A DNA stretch of 64,000 nucleotides from Icerya purchasi. Lineage: Eukaryota; Arthropoda; Insecta; Hemiptera; Monophlebidae. The stretch covers positions 537,200,315 to 537,264,314 of the forward strand of contig CM077115.1 of assembly GCA_039619475.1 (NCBI GenBank). Direction: 5' to 3'. The notes under the pieces were generated by a model. It was given only the letters and a program-made list of their open reading frames with translations. It did not search any database and was not told where the DNA came from. The position numbers were made by a program, and so were the translations under genes. The first letter of the stretch is position 1, and each line of letters begins with the position of its first letter. Shown piece after piece: positions 38,479-45,180 of the stretch.

Positions 38479-41113
38479 CTTTCTAAGCAAAAATTTCTCA
38501 AATTAAATCTCACACTTCCTTCATCAGTCAACACTCTGTACTGCTTCCTGTACTTGAAATTTAATTACTATAACGCGAACGCATAAGATTGAAATTTTTT
38601 TGATTCTACTCGTACACTCCATCGACTGCCCGATACACTTTCGACAAAAAAAAAAACATCTTATTACTGACCGACTCGGGTGCTCTGTTGTTTTTCAAAT
38701 AATGAATAGAAATTTTATAAGATGAATCGTCTGACTATTTCAAAAAAAAAAAAAAAAATGAAACGAAATGTTCGTACTGCAAAAAACTATGACAATATCT
38801 TCCAAACCACTAATAGTGATAAGTACTAGAAGCTTCCTATTTAATAATTTATTCCGTAATTCGAGCTGTGAAGTTGGTGACATTGTACAGACTCGCTAAA
38901 CCTTGTATAATTAATACTGTCAAGCGTTTGCTCGATGAAAAAGCTATTAAGAGTTAGCCTGTAACATTTCTTTGTTAAATAGTATCGATACTAGATGAAT
39001 CCACGATCCAGTAGCGTGAAAGTAATACCTATCAATCATAATCAGGGGAATTAAAATCGCACTACAAACTAATCAATCGACTGACGCCGCTAGATTGACA
39101 ATCTTAGTACTATTTGTTCATTGCATTTACTTACAATTCGAAAGGTTTGCTTCTTTGAAGAACACTACTTACCACTATAACAAGAGATGAAACATTTCAT
39201 GTTTCGGACACAACTTTCGCATCAAAGAAATAATGCAGAAATAGTTAATATCGCAATCCTGCAATAATTTTTAGTCTCTTATCAAATACTTCCACAACAA
39301 ATATTAGGAATTTATCAATTTGCCCGAGGTATATGTGATATATTTCTCCATGTACTTTAGTACGCTTCAAATGTCAGTTTTAATATAAAACAGAATTGAT
39401 ATAATTACTCTCCCGTATAACCTATTACAGGACTCGAAATTCATCGTTTTTCTTACTGCTAATTATTTTTTTCGTTTTATATAATTTTTTCTATCACTAT
39501 AACTCTTGCCTTTTACGGTGTAAATATATTTATTTAAATTGATAATCATCAGTTATTCAACCGATTCTTCATGGAACCAGAATGAAAAAAAAAAAAGCGA
39601 GTAATAAAGAACAGTAATTAAACTGTACCGAAAAAGGAAAATTAAACACAACTTTAATAATGAAATAAATGGTTTAACTTTTCAATTACGATAAATAAAA
39701 TATTCTAATTTTACGTCATCTATTTCTCTTATTAAAATTTTTAAATTTCTACATTTGCATAATAGGATACCAACACTGATTTTATTCAATTCCCCTTATA
39801 CATCATATGTTCTAGAAAATGTTACATGTAAAATGAAATATTTGGAAAATTTTTAATTACACCATTTAGTTATTTGCTGGTATTTAATAAAACGGATTTT
39901 TTACATACTTCAAATTTTAAAATAATGATTAAATAAAATTCTATTAATTTTGACGAATGTTTCACTAACATTTTTGGATATCACATCTTTTGACATCATC
40001 TGAATCAACATTCCAAAATCGTAAATGAAATCATCCTTGCTAAGAAACAGAATGCTTCTAGATGAATCATTAAAAAAATCCTTCATAACAAAATTTGAGA
40101 AAAACAGATGTAAATTATAAGTTGATAAAAAAGATTAAAGTGACATGTTAATTAATTTTGACGACCTAAGGCATTTTATAACGATGTCGAAGAAAAGGGA
40201 AGTTTTTTACTAAGTTTTAAATTCAACTTAAAAGAAAATCTATTATTGCAATTACACTGTTTTATAAAATCAAAAACGAATAAAATTCGATTCGAAAATA
40301 AAAAAACAAATATTAAAAATTGATTTAGTGCATCATTTGAGTACAGTAAAGTATTTTTTTAACTTGTCTGCCTTGAAGGAGCGAGAATCGAATAAGAGTT
40401 ATATGGTCAGAATAATATAAAACTGAATAGCAATCAGTTCGACTTACTCTTAACCTACAAATGTAGTTTTTTTTTATTACATACGAATAAAATTATATAA
40501 AAATTCAAACTGATTTTTATTAAAAACTTTCGTAAGAAAATCAGTAATCACATTTTGATGTGTGAAAACTTTTCAAAACAAACAATAAATAAAAACATTT
40601 TCATACACAGGCACACACTTAAATACGAACATTTTTTCTTTTTTCATTTATTCCTACACTAATGCAATACGTCGCTAAATGTGACTACAGAAAGTATTTG
40701 AAATCATCAAGGTCTCTGATGATGATTTAAAATGAATGAAACTTAATTAAGCAATAACGAAGTAATACATGATAGGTAGAAGCAATTTATTAATTAAAAC
40801 AAACCACAAAAATAGAATATGACGTTTTTTTTTGGAACTATTAACTTACTGCAATTTTTATAAAATGTCGTTCCGAATCAGGTGAAATAGAAACGTGAAA
40901 TATTGATTTTACAACTACATAGGTATTCGTACAGAATACGTATCAACAAAAATTGAATAAGGAACGGTAACACTTACACTTTATATGTTTCCCATGGTTT
41001 ACAAATGCGCTTCCAAGTTTATATACTTCGCCGCATAAACAAGTGTAAAAGTTTACGTGCAGTTTGCTGCAAACATTTTGGGTAACCAGATTGACATATT
41101 TTATAATAATCAT
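13156..41113 (-). CDS. DNAJA3: DNAJA3/Tid1 mitochondrial DnaJ (Hsp40) co-chaperone, split gene of seven identified exons
   Basis: This is the minus-strand gene for a type I J-protein that stimulates mitochondrial Hsp70 and hands it client proteins in the matrix. Exons in order of transcription are 41113-40978 (putative), 34869-34628, 23396-23136, 22279-22111, 16785-16654, 14169-13976 and 13369-13156. The domain order is that of the family: J domain with HPD, Gly/Ser/Phe-rich linker ending in [11 protein letters not shown], four CxxC zinc-binding repeats, then the C-terminal peptide-binding domain with [15 protein letters not shown] and GYGDHYVH. All introns are GT-AG and phases agree at every junction (1, 0, 0, 1, 1, 0). 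The identified exons encode 449 codons plus one base; family members are roughly 450-520 residues, so only a short C-terminal exon is missing. Close matches to the fly protein l(2)tid support orthology. Introns total over 26 kb and hold most of the window's transposons. Identity is near certain; exon 1 and the last exon are the weak points. Confidence 0.95.
13370..13975 (-). other. DNAJA3 intron 6
   Basis: A 606-nt intron between phase-0 boundaries, GTATAT...TTTCAG. No mobile element recognised; it has an A17 run near 13840. Confidence 0.9.
13976..14169 (-). CDS. DNAJA3: DNAJA3 exon 6: C-terminal domain I/II
   Basis: The encoded protein reads [20 protein letters not shown], then the [20 protein letters not shown] stretch typical of the second beta-sandwich of DnaJ C-terminal domains, then GLYEDKIVT. 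The acceptor is AATTTAG and the donor ACG/GTATAT. At 194 nt it converts phase 1 to phase 0 as required. Confidence 0.95.
14170..16653 (-). other. DNAJA3 intron 5
   Basis: A 2.48-kb intron, GTAATT...TTTAG. Its proximal half, in the gene's reading order, is unremarkable AT-rich sequence. The acceptor-side half contains a decayed mariner in the same orientation as the gene. Confidence 0.9.
14431..15690 (-). pseudogene. Decayed full-length mariner transposase
   Basis: Minus-strand frames, read from 15.69 to 14.43 kb, give the mariner order with many stops and frameshifts. They are an N-terminal [13 protein letters not shown] and EEIHARL segment, then [20 protein letters not shown] (TGSE instead of the catalytic TGDE), then a K-rich linker and [15 protein letters not shown], then [12 protein letters not shown], where the third Asp survives in a degraded YSPDLAPCD motif, ending NGKYFE. 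The N-terminal wording differs from the other mariners here, so it is a separate lineage. I could not find clear terminal repeats or a TA duplication. Boundaries are the limits of recognisable coding sequence. Confidence 0.75.
16654..16785 (-). CDS. DNAJA3: DNAJA3 exon 5: second zinc-finger pair
   Basis: After acceptor TTTAG the exon encodes [15 protein letters not shown], then CGECQGKG, the third and fourth zinc repeats, and [11 protein letters not shown] at the start of the C-terminal substrate-binding domain. It is 132 nt, phase 1 in and phase 1 out, with donor GCGG/GTAATT. Its acceptor lies only about 60 nt from the end of an intact mariner insertion, so the remaining branch-point region is very short. 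Confidence 0.95.
16848..18165 (-). mobile_element. Apparently intact mariner element
   Basis: A 1,318-bp element flanked by TA at 16846-16847 and 18166-18167. The terminal inverted repeats are identical for 29 bp (tip CACCCTGTCAAGAAAGTATC, continuing to 16876; mirrored at 18137-18165). It encodes an uninterrupted 358-codon transposase. Perfect ends, intact frame and TA duplication mark a recent insertion. Transcription of the transposase is in the same direction as the host gene. The nearer end lies about 60 nt upstream of the exon 5 acceptor. Confidence 0.97.
16896..17972 (-). CDS. Mariner transposase, full length, DD34D
   Basis: The protein has 358 residues, the usual mariner length, and cuts and pastes the element at TA sites. 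Residues 1-115 hold the two helix-turn-helix motifs ([33 protein letters not shown]) with the GRPS linker between them. LVPKDL at about 120-125 stands for the WVPHEL interaction motif. The catalytic triad is complete: D158 in TGDETW, D253 in HHDNAPSH and D288 in [10 protein letters not shown], with 34 residues between the last two. A Lys/Arg-rich stretch near 182-196 could serve as a nuclear localisation signal. No frameshift or stop was seen. Start chosen as the ATG giving the standard N-terminus. Activity is plausible but untested. Confidence 0.97.
   Translation of the reverse strand: MSENIEQRTCVKFCVSNEISCADTLKMLQKAFGESALSKTRVYEWYRAFKDGRETVEDMPRSGRPSTSVTDDNVDKIKEIVAENCHVSLREMAHGLGMSHESVRTIVHEKLGMQRVAARLVPKDLNFFQKKYREQVAADMLDRANLDPTFLEKIITGDETWVYEYDTLTNQQSSEWRPIGAPKPKKPRQSRSKVKIMLIVFFDIRGVVHYEYVPAGQTVTKEFYLSVLRRLREAIRRKRNDLWVDNSWILHHDNAPSHKAIIVNEFLAKHSVNIIEQPPYSPDLAPCDFFLFSKLKFPLRGMRFESIDDIKTNATRELKAIPETAYQKCFAEWKKRWHMCIASNGCYFEGVKINLDEN
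21975..22018. repeat. (AT)22 microsatellite
   Basis: Uninterrupted 44-bp AT repeat inside DNAJA3 intron 4, about 90 bp from exon 4. Confidence 0.98.
22111..22279 (-). CDS. DNAJA3: DNAJA3 exon 4: first zinc-finger pair
   Basis: The acceptor is AAACAG. The encoded protein reads [19 protein letters not shown], then CPRCRGTR and CQYCDGTG, the first two of four CxxCxGxG repeats of type I J-proteins, ending ETVSTG. The first repeat has Arg where the last Gly of the motif usually sits; the cysteines that bind zinc are intact. The exon is 169 nt and leaves phase 1 at donor ACCG/GTTAGT. Confidence 0.95.
22280..23135 (-). other. DNAJA3 intron 3
   Basis: An 856-nt AT-rich intron, GTAGGT...AAACAG; no mobile element recognised. 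Confidence 0.9.
23136..23396 (-). CDS. DNAJA3: DNAJA3 exon 3: end of J domain and Gly/Ser/Phe linker
   Basis: The exon begins [15 protein letters not shown], which completes the J domain, after acceptor CTAG. It continues with a Gly/Ser-rich low-complexity linker ([14 protein letters not shown]) and the conserved [11 protein letters not shown] motif that precedes the zinc-finger module in DNAJA3 proteins. It is 261 nt, exactly 87 codons, phase 0 at both ends, with donor GAG/GTAGGT. A longer use of the second GT four bases on would break the frame. Confidence 0.95.
23480..23511. repeat. (CA)n microsatellite, interrupted
   Basis: CA dinucleotides with a central CCGCG interruption. Confidence 0.95.
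24935..25936 (-). mobile_element. Decayed mariner/Tc1 element
   Basis: The ends are imperfect inverted repeats: AAAGGCTGTTCCATGTTAAC at 24937-24956 against AAAGGCGGTCCCGTGGTAAC on the opposite strand near 25914-25933, with TA next to each. Minus-strand pieces of transposase remain: [17 protein letters not shown] (DNA-binding region), then [18 protein letters not shown], the first catalytic region, with Asp in DESW. The second and third catalytic regions are not recognisable and the frames are full of stops. The DNA-binding piece resembles that in the element at 32.3 kb ([14 protein letters not shown]), but the terminal repeats differ. Confidence 0.75.
27541..27780 (+). pseudogene. LINE segment between endonuclease and reverse transcriptase
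   Basis: An open stretch of 80 codons rich in Lys and Glu, directly after the endonuclease SDH motif. It corresponds to the linker leading to the reverse transcriptase fingers. It is part of the LINE relic, not a separate gene. Confidence 0.6.
28792..29545 (-). mobile_element. Deleted mariner nested in the LINE, with TIRs of about 140 bp
   Basis: A 754-bp element flanked by TA (28790-28791 and 29546-29547). Its inverted repeats are unusually long. They start GGTGTGGCTACTAAATAACG against GGATGTGGCTATGAAATAAT at the tips and continue through AAGGAGTAAGGAGAGAAACA (identical on both sides) to TTCCAAACCAC, about 140 bp from each tip. Minus-strand transposase pieces are an N-terminal [20 protein letters not shown] and [16 protein letters not shown] (29131-29376) and a C-terminal [20 protein letters not shown] (28827-29069) with the third Asp. 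The central core is missing. LINE sequence on either side is collinear, so it inserted after the LINE. Confidence 0.9.
30743..31605 (+). mobile_element. Deleted mariner derivative
   Basis: An 863-bp element flanked by TA at 30741-30742 and 31606-31607. Its TIRs read AGTTCCCGGACTACTGCTAT plus AAAATCCGTA, identical apart from two bases near the tips. The plus strand encodes [11 protein letters not shown], then a stretch with [14 protein letters not shown] linker remnants in a broken frame. It then has the open frame 31099-31470 with [18 protein letters not shown] (second helix-turn-helix), LCARFIPP (in place of WVPHEL) and [16 protein letters not shown]. The first catalytic Asp is replaced by His (TGHE for TGDE). 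Everything after that is lost or rearranged; a subterminal repeat of GCAGGTAGCGACCTGAAA lies inside both ends. Confidence 0.9.
31099..31470 (+). pseudogene. Mariner transposase fragment
   Basis: A 123-codon frame that is part of the transposase of the 30743-31605 element. It covers the second helix-turn-helix and the start of the catalytic domain, up to the mutated TGHE. The start codon reported for this frame is internal, and the true N-terminus lies upstream in another frame. It cannot encode an active enzyme. Confidence 0.8.
31608..32154. other. AT-rich spacer between two mariner-type elements
   Basis: Mostly plain sequence. A GC-richer segment at 31870-31905 (tagcgcccgaaagagggcga) and 32005-32065 looks like repeat DNA of unknown class. 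The 117-codon minus-strand frame 31819-32172 has no recognisable domain. Confidence 0.4.
32337..32699 (+). pseudogene. Mariner/Tc1 transposase N-terminal fragment, forward copy
   Basis: This is the forward arm of the internal palindrome. It reads [20 protein letters not shown], then [13 protein letters not shown] (first helix-turn-helix, WHKAF) and [20 protein letters not shown] (start of the second). A +1 shift near 32640 hides [19 protein letters not shown], the rest of the second helix-turn-helix. The catalytic domain is absent because the sequence inverts immediately afterwards. Confidence 0.8.
32587..32901 (-). pseudogene. Mariner/Tc1 transposase N-terminal fragment, inverted copy
   Basis: This is the reverse arm of the palindrome. 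It reads [35 protein letters not shown] and [14 protein letters not shown]. It is clearly homologous to the forward copy but carries several differences, so the two arms have diverged since duplication or derive from two different copies. Homology to the forward arm ends near 32690. Confidence 0.8.
33331..33675 (-). mobile_element. tRNA-derived SINE, 5'-truncated
   Basis: On the minus strand it begins GCTAGACCGCTTGACTTCCG and runs into GGTCACGGGTTCGATCCCGA, which contains a good RNA polymerase III B box (GGTTCGATCC) at the right place relative to an anticodon-arm-like sequence. The A box expected before it is missing. The body ends in a purine-rich tail of GAAGAGAGAAAGAAGAAGAA type. This is the normal plan of a tRNA-derived SINE. 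The body shares no obvious sequence with the SINE at 36.9 kb. It cannot be a working tRNA gene, because the 5' half is lost and no acceptor stem pairs. No clear TSD was found. Confidence 0.65.
34628..34869 (-). CDS. DNAJA3: DNAJA3 exon 2: J domain
   Basis: This exon encodes a short leader followed by nearly the whole J domain: YYEILSV at helix [19 protein letters not shown] at helix II and the HPD loop, and FQEVSEAYE in helix III. HPD is the invariant tripeptide that triggers Hsp70 ATP hydrolysis. The frame stays open upstream of the leader ([19 protein letters not shown]), so the start codon lies in an earlier exon. The acceptor is placed at TATAG/TACTG because this gives phase 1, matching the candidate exon 1; CTGCAG/GCAG is an alternative acceptor. 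The donor is GAG/GTATTT, phase 0. Confidence 0.95.
36913..36926. repeat. SINE target-site duplication, left copy
   Basis: AATTTCTAGCTATA, matching 37434-37447 (AATTTCTTACTATA) at 12 of 14 positions. Confidence 0.55.
36927..37433 (-). mobile_element. tRNA-derived SINE, about 507 bp
   Basis: Read on the minus strand, it starts at GGGTAGCGCAGGAGTC, with an A-box-like TAGCGCAGGAG. About 35 bases later comes GAGGTCGCGGGTTTGAGACA, carrying a B-box-like GGTTTGAGAC. A long unrelated body follows. The 3' end is a short repeat tail of TTACTTTACTTTACTTA type. It is flanked by an imperfect 14-bp target-site duplication. The tRNA-like head plus simple-repeat tail is diagnostic of a SINE. The 75-codon plus-strand frame at 36942-37169 lies inside it and is not a gene. 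The parental tRNA is not obvious. Confidence 0.8.
38315..38400 (+). mobile_element. Possible hAT transposon terminus
   Basis: CAGTGGTTCTCAATCTATAC at 38317 matches the common hAT terminal motif CAGTGGTTCTCAA. It is followed by GC-richer sequence. No matching opposite end was found nearby, so this is at best a remnant end. Confidence 0.35.
40978..41113 (-). CDS. DNAJA3: DNAJA3 putative exon 1 (transit-peptide region)
   Basis: This is a candidate first coding exon. The first ATG of the open frame is at 41113, with A at -3 and an in-frame TAA upstream. It encodes about 45 residues starting [14 protein letters not shown], with Lys and His but no acidic residue for the first 28 or so positions, which suits a mitochondrial targeting sequence. 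The exon ends in a perfect donor, GTAAGT, after one base of a codon (phase 1). That phase fits the acceptor TTTTATAG at 34870, giving a continuous frame into the J-domain exon. Presequences are poorly conserved, so there is no homology evidence. The call rests on position, splice signal, phase and composition. RNA-seq junction reads would decide it. Confidence 0.5.
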
Positions 41114-44100
41114 TTTATTTAGTCGAATATGGCAATAATTCAACAATGTCAGTTAAACAGCATGCGAAACTACTACAATAGGCTGTCGGTAAAATTAAAA
41201 TTAACAATTAAAGTTGCAACATTCAAGTTCCTCTATCAATTTATCGATACCGTAATAAATAATCGAAATTGAAAATAGATATCTGTTAAATAATAAAAAA
41301 TAAAATAATTTTTCTCATTGATAATAATTTAGCACTATTATGTACTTATTTAGAAAATGTTATGAAGTAATTAATTTAATTTATATATAAATTTCATTTA
41401 CGCATAATTATAGACAATTTTTAAAAATAGGGAAATAATATAAAGCCTGACGTTAATAAGGTAAACTACACACCTATCAATAAATATTCAATTTAGTCAA
41501 ATATATTTCTAATTTTAGAAGATTATGGCTCAAGAGTCGTCAGGAAATCGAAAGATAGTTTTATTTTTTTAATGTTGTGAAGGTTCATTGCTGAGTCGTA
41601 TGTAAATTTTTAACAATAGAAACGGCGGAGGGAAAATTTTTAACTTATATTCTTCAAATAGACCAGATAAACTTTATTATTTAACTAAAACTTTTTTTCT
41701 GTTCTATTTTTTGTTTTATTTTCGCTGTACAGTACATGATAGATTAATTTTGCAACTAAACAAAAAGTGTATTCATTTCAGTGATGCCATATTAAATACT
41801 CCGATTCTCATTTATTAGGATGGGCCTAAATAATGACCATAGTCAGAATTAACATTTAGGAAGTACATTACATAGATGGCTGAAACAGCATAATGATTAT
41901 AATTTTTCAAATAATTTCCTACCATAATAAAAAGTTTGGTAAAATGTTAACTTCACAAATCAGATAAACTTTATATATCAATAATTTACATAAATGAATT
42001 ACTGTAAAAACATTAAAATTACATATGTTATTGATTATACTCATAATAAAAAATTTTACATAAAATCATGGCCGTCGCCAGTGGCGGATAAGGCCCGGGG
42101 AGCAGCTGCTCCGGCCACCTGGAGCCTTGAAACTTTTTAATCAACTGGTCATGATGAGTATTTATAGGTGCGTAATCATGGACAATTTCGAAGACTTTTA
42201 TAATAAAGCAGTAAAACAATTTTCCAGAAACGCACAAAATTATGTTTTAATTAAGATTTAATTTTTGTTTAATAAAATATTAAGCCTTTACAACTTATAA
42301 ATGTTATTACACCTTGTGTAGTTGTATGTTTTTAGCCTAATTGTTAAACTGAAAGGAAAGGGTAAACTTATGTACTTACTATTATTAATGAAAAATGCCA
42401 AATCTGACTAATAATTAACAATGTGCTAAATACATATTTTAAACAAGGAAAAACAAATGATGTAATAGAAAAATTAATCGACTGAACACACAATAAATGA
42501 TAAAAATAAAACACAGTTATAATTCGTAATAAACGGATGTCAGTTAAAATTCTTATTTCATTATCGTTTGCTTTATATGTATGACTTTGATTTCACACTA
42601 TTTTTCCATCGGGTTCTGTTACGTGGATACTTCTCGGCGCAAGTGATGCTGTAGTATAGTAATATTTTTGCCTAGAAGGCATCAATACATATCGCTGCTA
42701 TATGCATTACTATATAATATATTTTGATTCTCTTACTGATACATCTGTTGACTCTTTGTGTAACATACACTTTTGTTTTAAGAGGATTAGTATTATTCAT
42801 AATGATTTTACATGATCGCCTAAAATAATAAATGTGTTGTTTAAGTTTCAATTTTTCCATTTCATTTCAATTGATCCCCCCTACCGAATAATGAGTACGC
42901 CCATGGCTCCACGCCATGCATTAAAGAAAGTTGAATTGCCATCACTTGTAAAGATTTTAGTTTTTATCACCCGCGTTGCTTTCTTAAATATGAATACATT
43001 AAAAAATTTAGAACAGTTGGTTTCATTTTTTTAAATGTAAAATACAGAAGGCAATAGGAAAGCCAATGATATTAACAATTACGAGAGTTGTTAGAAACGC
43101 ATAATATTCGTAATTACTTTTTTTACATATTTATCAACTTCTGCTTTTGGACGAATAGAAATTCAATTAATACAGTCGGAAATCTAGTGTTCTATAACAA
43201 ACAAAAACAAAACCAATAATAATGTAAAAAGAATTTCATTAGACGCTAAATAGAGCATTGCGATTGGCTTTTCTGTGATTGTAATCCATTTGTCACCAAT
43301 ATAATATTTAATTGCATCATTAATATGTACGTACTTATAATATGAAGGCATTGCGTCTGATTTTAGTTTTATAGGTTACATAGGTATGTAAAATTTTAGA
43401 ACATTGTGTGGGGTGTCAAGATATGCATGTCGTATTGTGATGTTAAAAAGTAAAACATAATCACAATAAAATAAATGAGTACTACATAATGTAATGTATA
43501 GTGTAATATTTCATTATCATCTGTTCAATTAAATGCAAAACAAAATATCATACGACAGTGTTTTGAAATAATAGATAATATTACTAAAAAAATAGTACAT
43601 TGATTTTAATAACTTATTCAAAAATAATCGATAATTGAAAATATTACAATCAATGAATGATCAAGCTACCTAATAGTAGAACAATTAGAAAAAAGAAAAA
43701 TGGAAAAATATACTGGCGATTTTAATAGTTTGGCATTAGAAGTGCTGTGAAAAAAATTGATTCAACAACAGCAATGGCTGTAAAATAAATCAGAAACTAT
43801 CAAGAATTTTTTAGCAGAAAATTATTGATGCATTCAATAAATCTAAAAAGATTTTTTTGTAAATCTATTTAGCATTTATCTTTAGATTTATTAGATGATT
43901 AAACAAAAAATATATGATTATTTCTATTTAGCTCTAAATTAATTTTTTGCAACACCAAATGCAATTAAAGAAAATATAAAAAAATATTAACCCGAAATTT
44001 TGGATAATAATTTAAATGTAATATTAATCAACTTAATCGAATTAGTTCAATTTAACTAATTTGGTGCGAAAAATTCTTTCTAATAATTTTAAATTTTGTC

Positions 44101-44700
44101 CAGCTATATTAAACATCAGTATAATGTAATGTAATTTAATATTAATGTGAAACTGAATTAGTACGTTCAAATAAGAATATATTAATTATATAATTGTAAA
44201 GTAATTTTTTGTAAATATCTTTACAAAAATTGTATAATAATTATCATTTTGTTAAATCGAAGATACTTCGATATTTACCATCTATAATATTGCATTTACT
44301 GAAACATCGATATTTGATATATTTGGAGGAAAGTTGAAATAACTAAACAGATTTTACTGATTGTATCCGTCCGTGTGAAACCATCCACAGTAACGAATGA
44401 TAAAATTTAAAAAAAAAACATTTTTCTTCACAAAAATTGTCGAAAAAATATTTTTATAATTAAACAAAAATGCATAATATACAATTTCAGATAATTCGTA
44501 AATATTCAATATTTCATTACGATCTGAAAATATTTGTCAATGTATATTACGGCTTTATTTTACACAAAAATTCATTTTTATAATTTCACTGGTTTTAATA
44601 AAAGTTACAAAATTAGTTTAATTAGTTCTTTAAAATTTATTCATTATCAAATAACGTAAAATCATTTTACACTGTACACTATAGTAATAAACACACTTTA
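41114..44700. other. DNAJA3 upstream region, AT-rich
   Basis: Sequence upstream of the putative DNAJA3 start. No TATA-type promoter was assigned. A GC-rich patch at 42068-42122 (cagtggcggataaggcccgg) stands out and resembles repeat DNA, and another lies near 42890-42925. Neither could be classed. Confidence 0.4.
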
Positions 44701-45180
44701 GATGAATACACGGTCAGCTTTACGTCATTGTACAGAAGTTTACTCCGCGAGTATAAGTATGTTCTCCCAGTTAACCGATCATTTTCTAAAAAATTCGGAA
44801 ATCGCTTGCGATCAGTTTGGGTTGTTAATATTTATCTTGCGTCTGTTACATTGTTGCTAATTTTTCGTTTGCTTTTATCGCGAGTTTTTTTGATCCGTTT
44901 GTTTTAAAAATTTTTGTATTTTTCAATTTACAATTAAGTATTTTTTTTTTTATTTCGTGCGCTTTTTATTTGTGTATTATGGGAGCTCGTATAGTTTATG
45001 TATATGAAGTTAAAATTTTAAAACATCGAAAGTTGTTTTAATTTTAAGTTTTACAATTGTTTTCCGTCATTCTGTGGATGTTTAGTGGTGGTTATTTGGA
45101 TATCACTTGATAGAAACCTCGAGATGAAACAACTGATCTTAGTTACATAAGTGGTACGTACATTTTGTATTTTAATTAGT
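44700..45180 (+). promoter_or_regulatory. Possible promoter/first non-coding exon of a plus-strand transcript
   Basis: The composition changes here. CpG-containing words are more frequent than in the flanks (ttactccgcgagtataagta, tcgcgag), and from here on long homopolymers on the plus strand are T rather than A. A donor-like GTACGTAC follows at about 45154. This may mark the start of a plus-strand gene with a long first intron, but no coding exon supports it. Confidence 0.2.

Larger units (their letters stand above)
34870..40977 (-). other. Probable DNAJA3 intron 1
   Basis: A 6.1-kb intron if exon 1 is correctly placed (GTAAGT...TTATAG). It contains a complete SINE at 36.9-37.4 kb and a possible hAT end at 38.3 kb. 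The rest is AT-rich DNA with T runs near 35075 and 35790 and A runs near 38446 and 38742. Confidence 0.5.

Noticed and set aside
42068..42925. GC-rich patches (cagtggcggataaggcccgg and, on the other strand, ccatgggcgtactcattatt) that look like a pair of hAT-type ends
   Set aside because: The tips are not proper inverted repeats of each other and the flanking 8-mers do not match, so no element could be defined.
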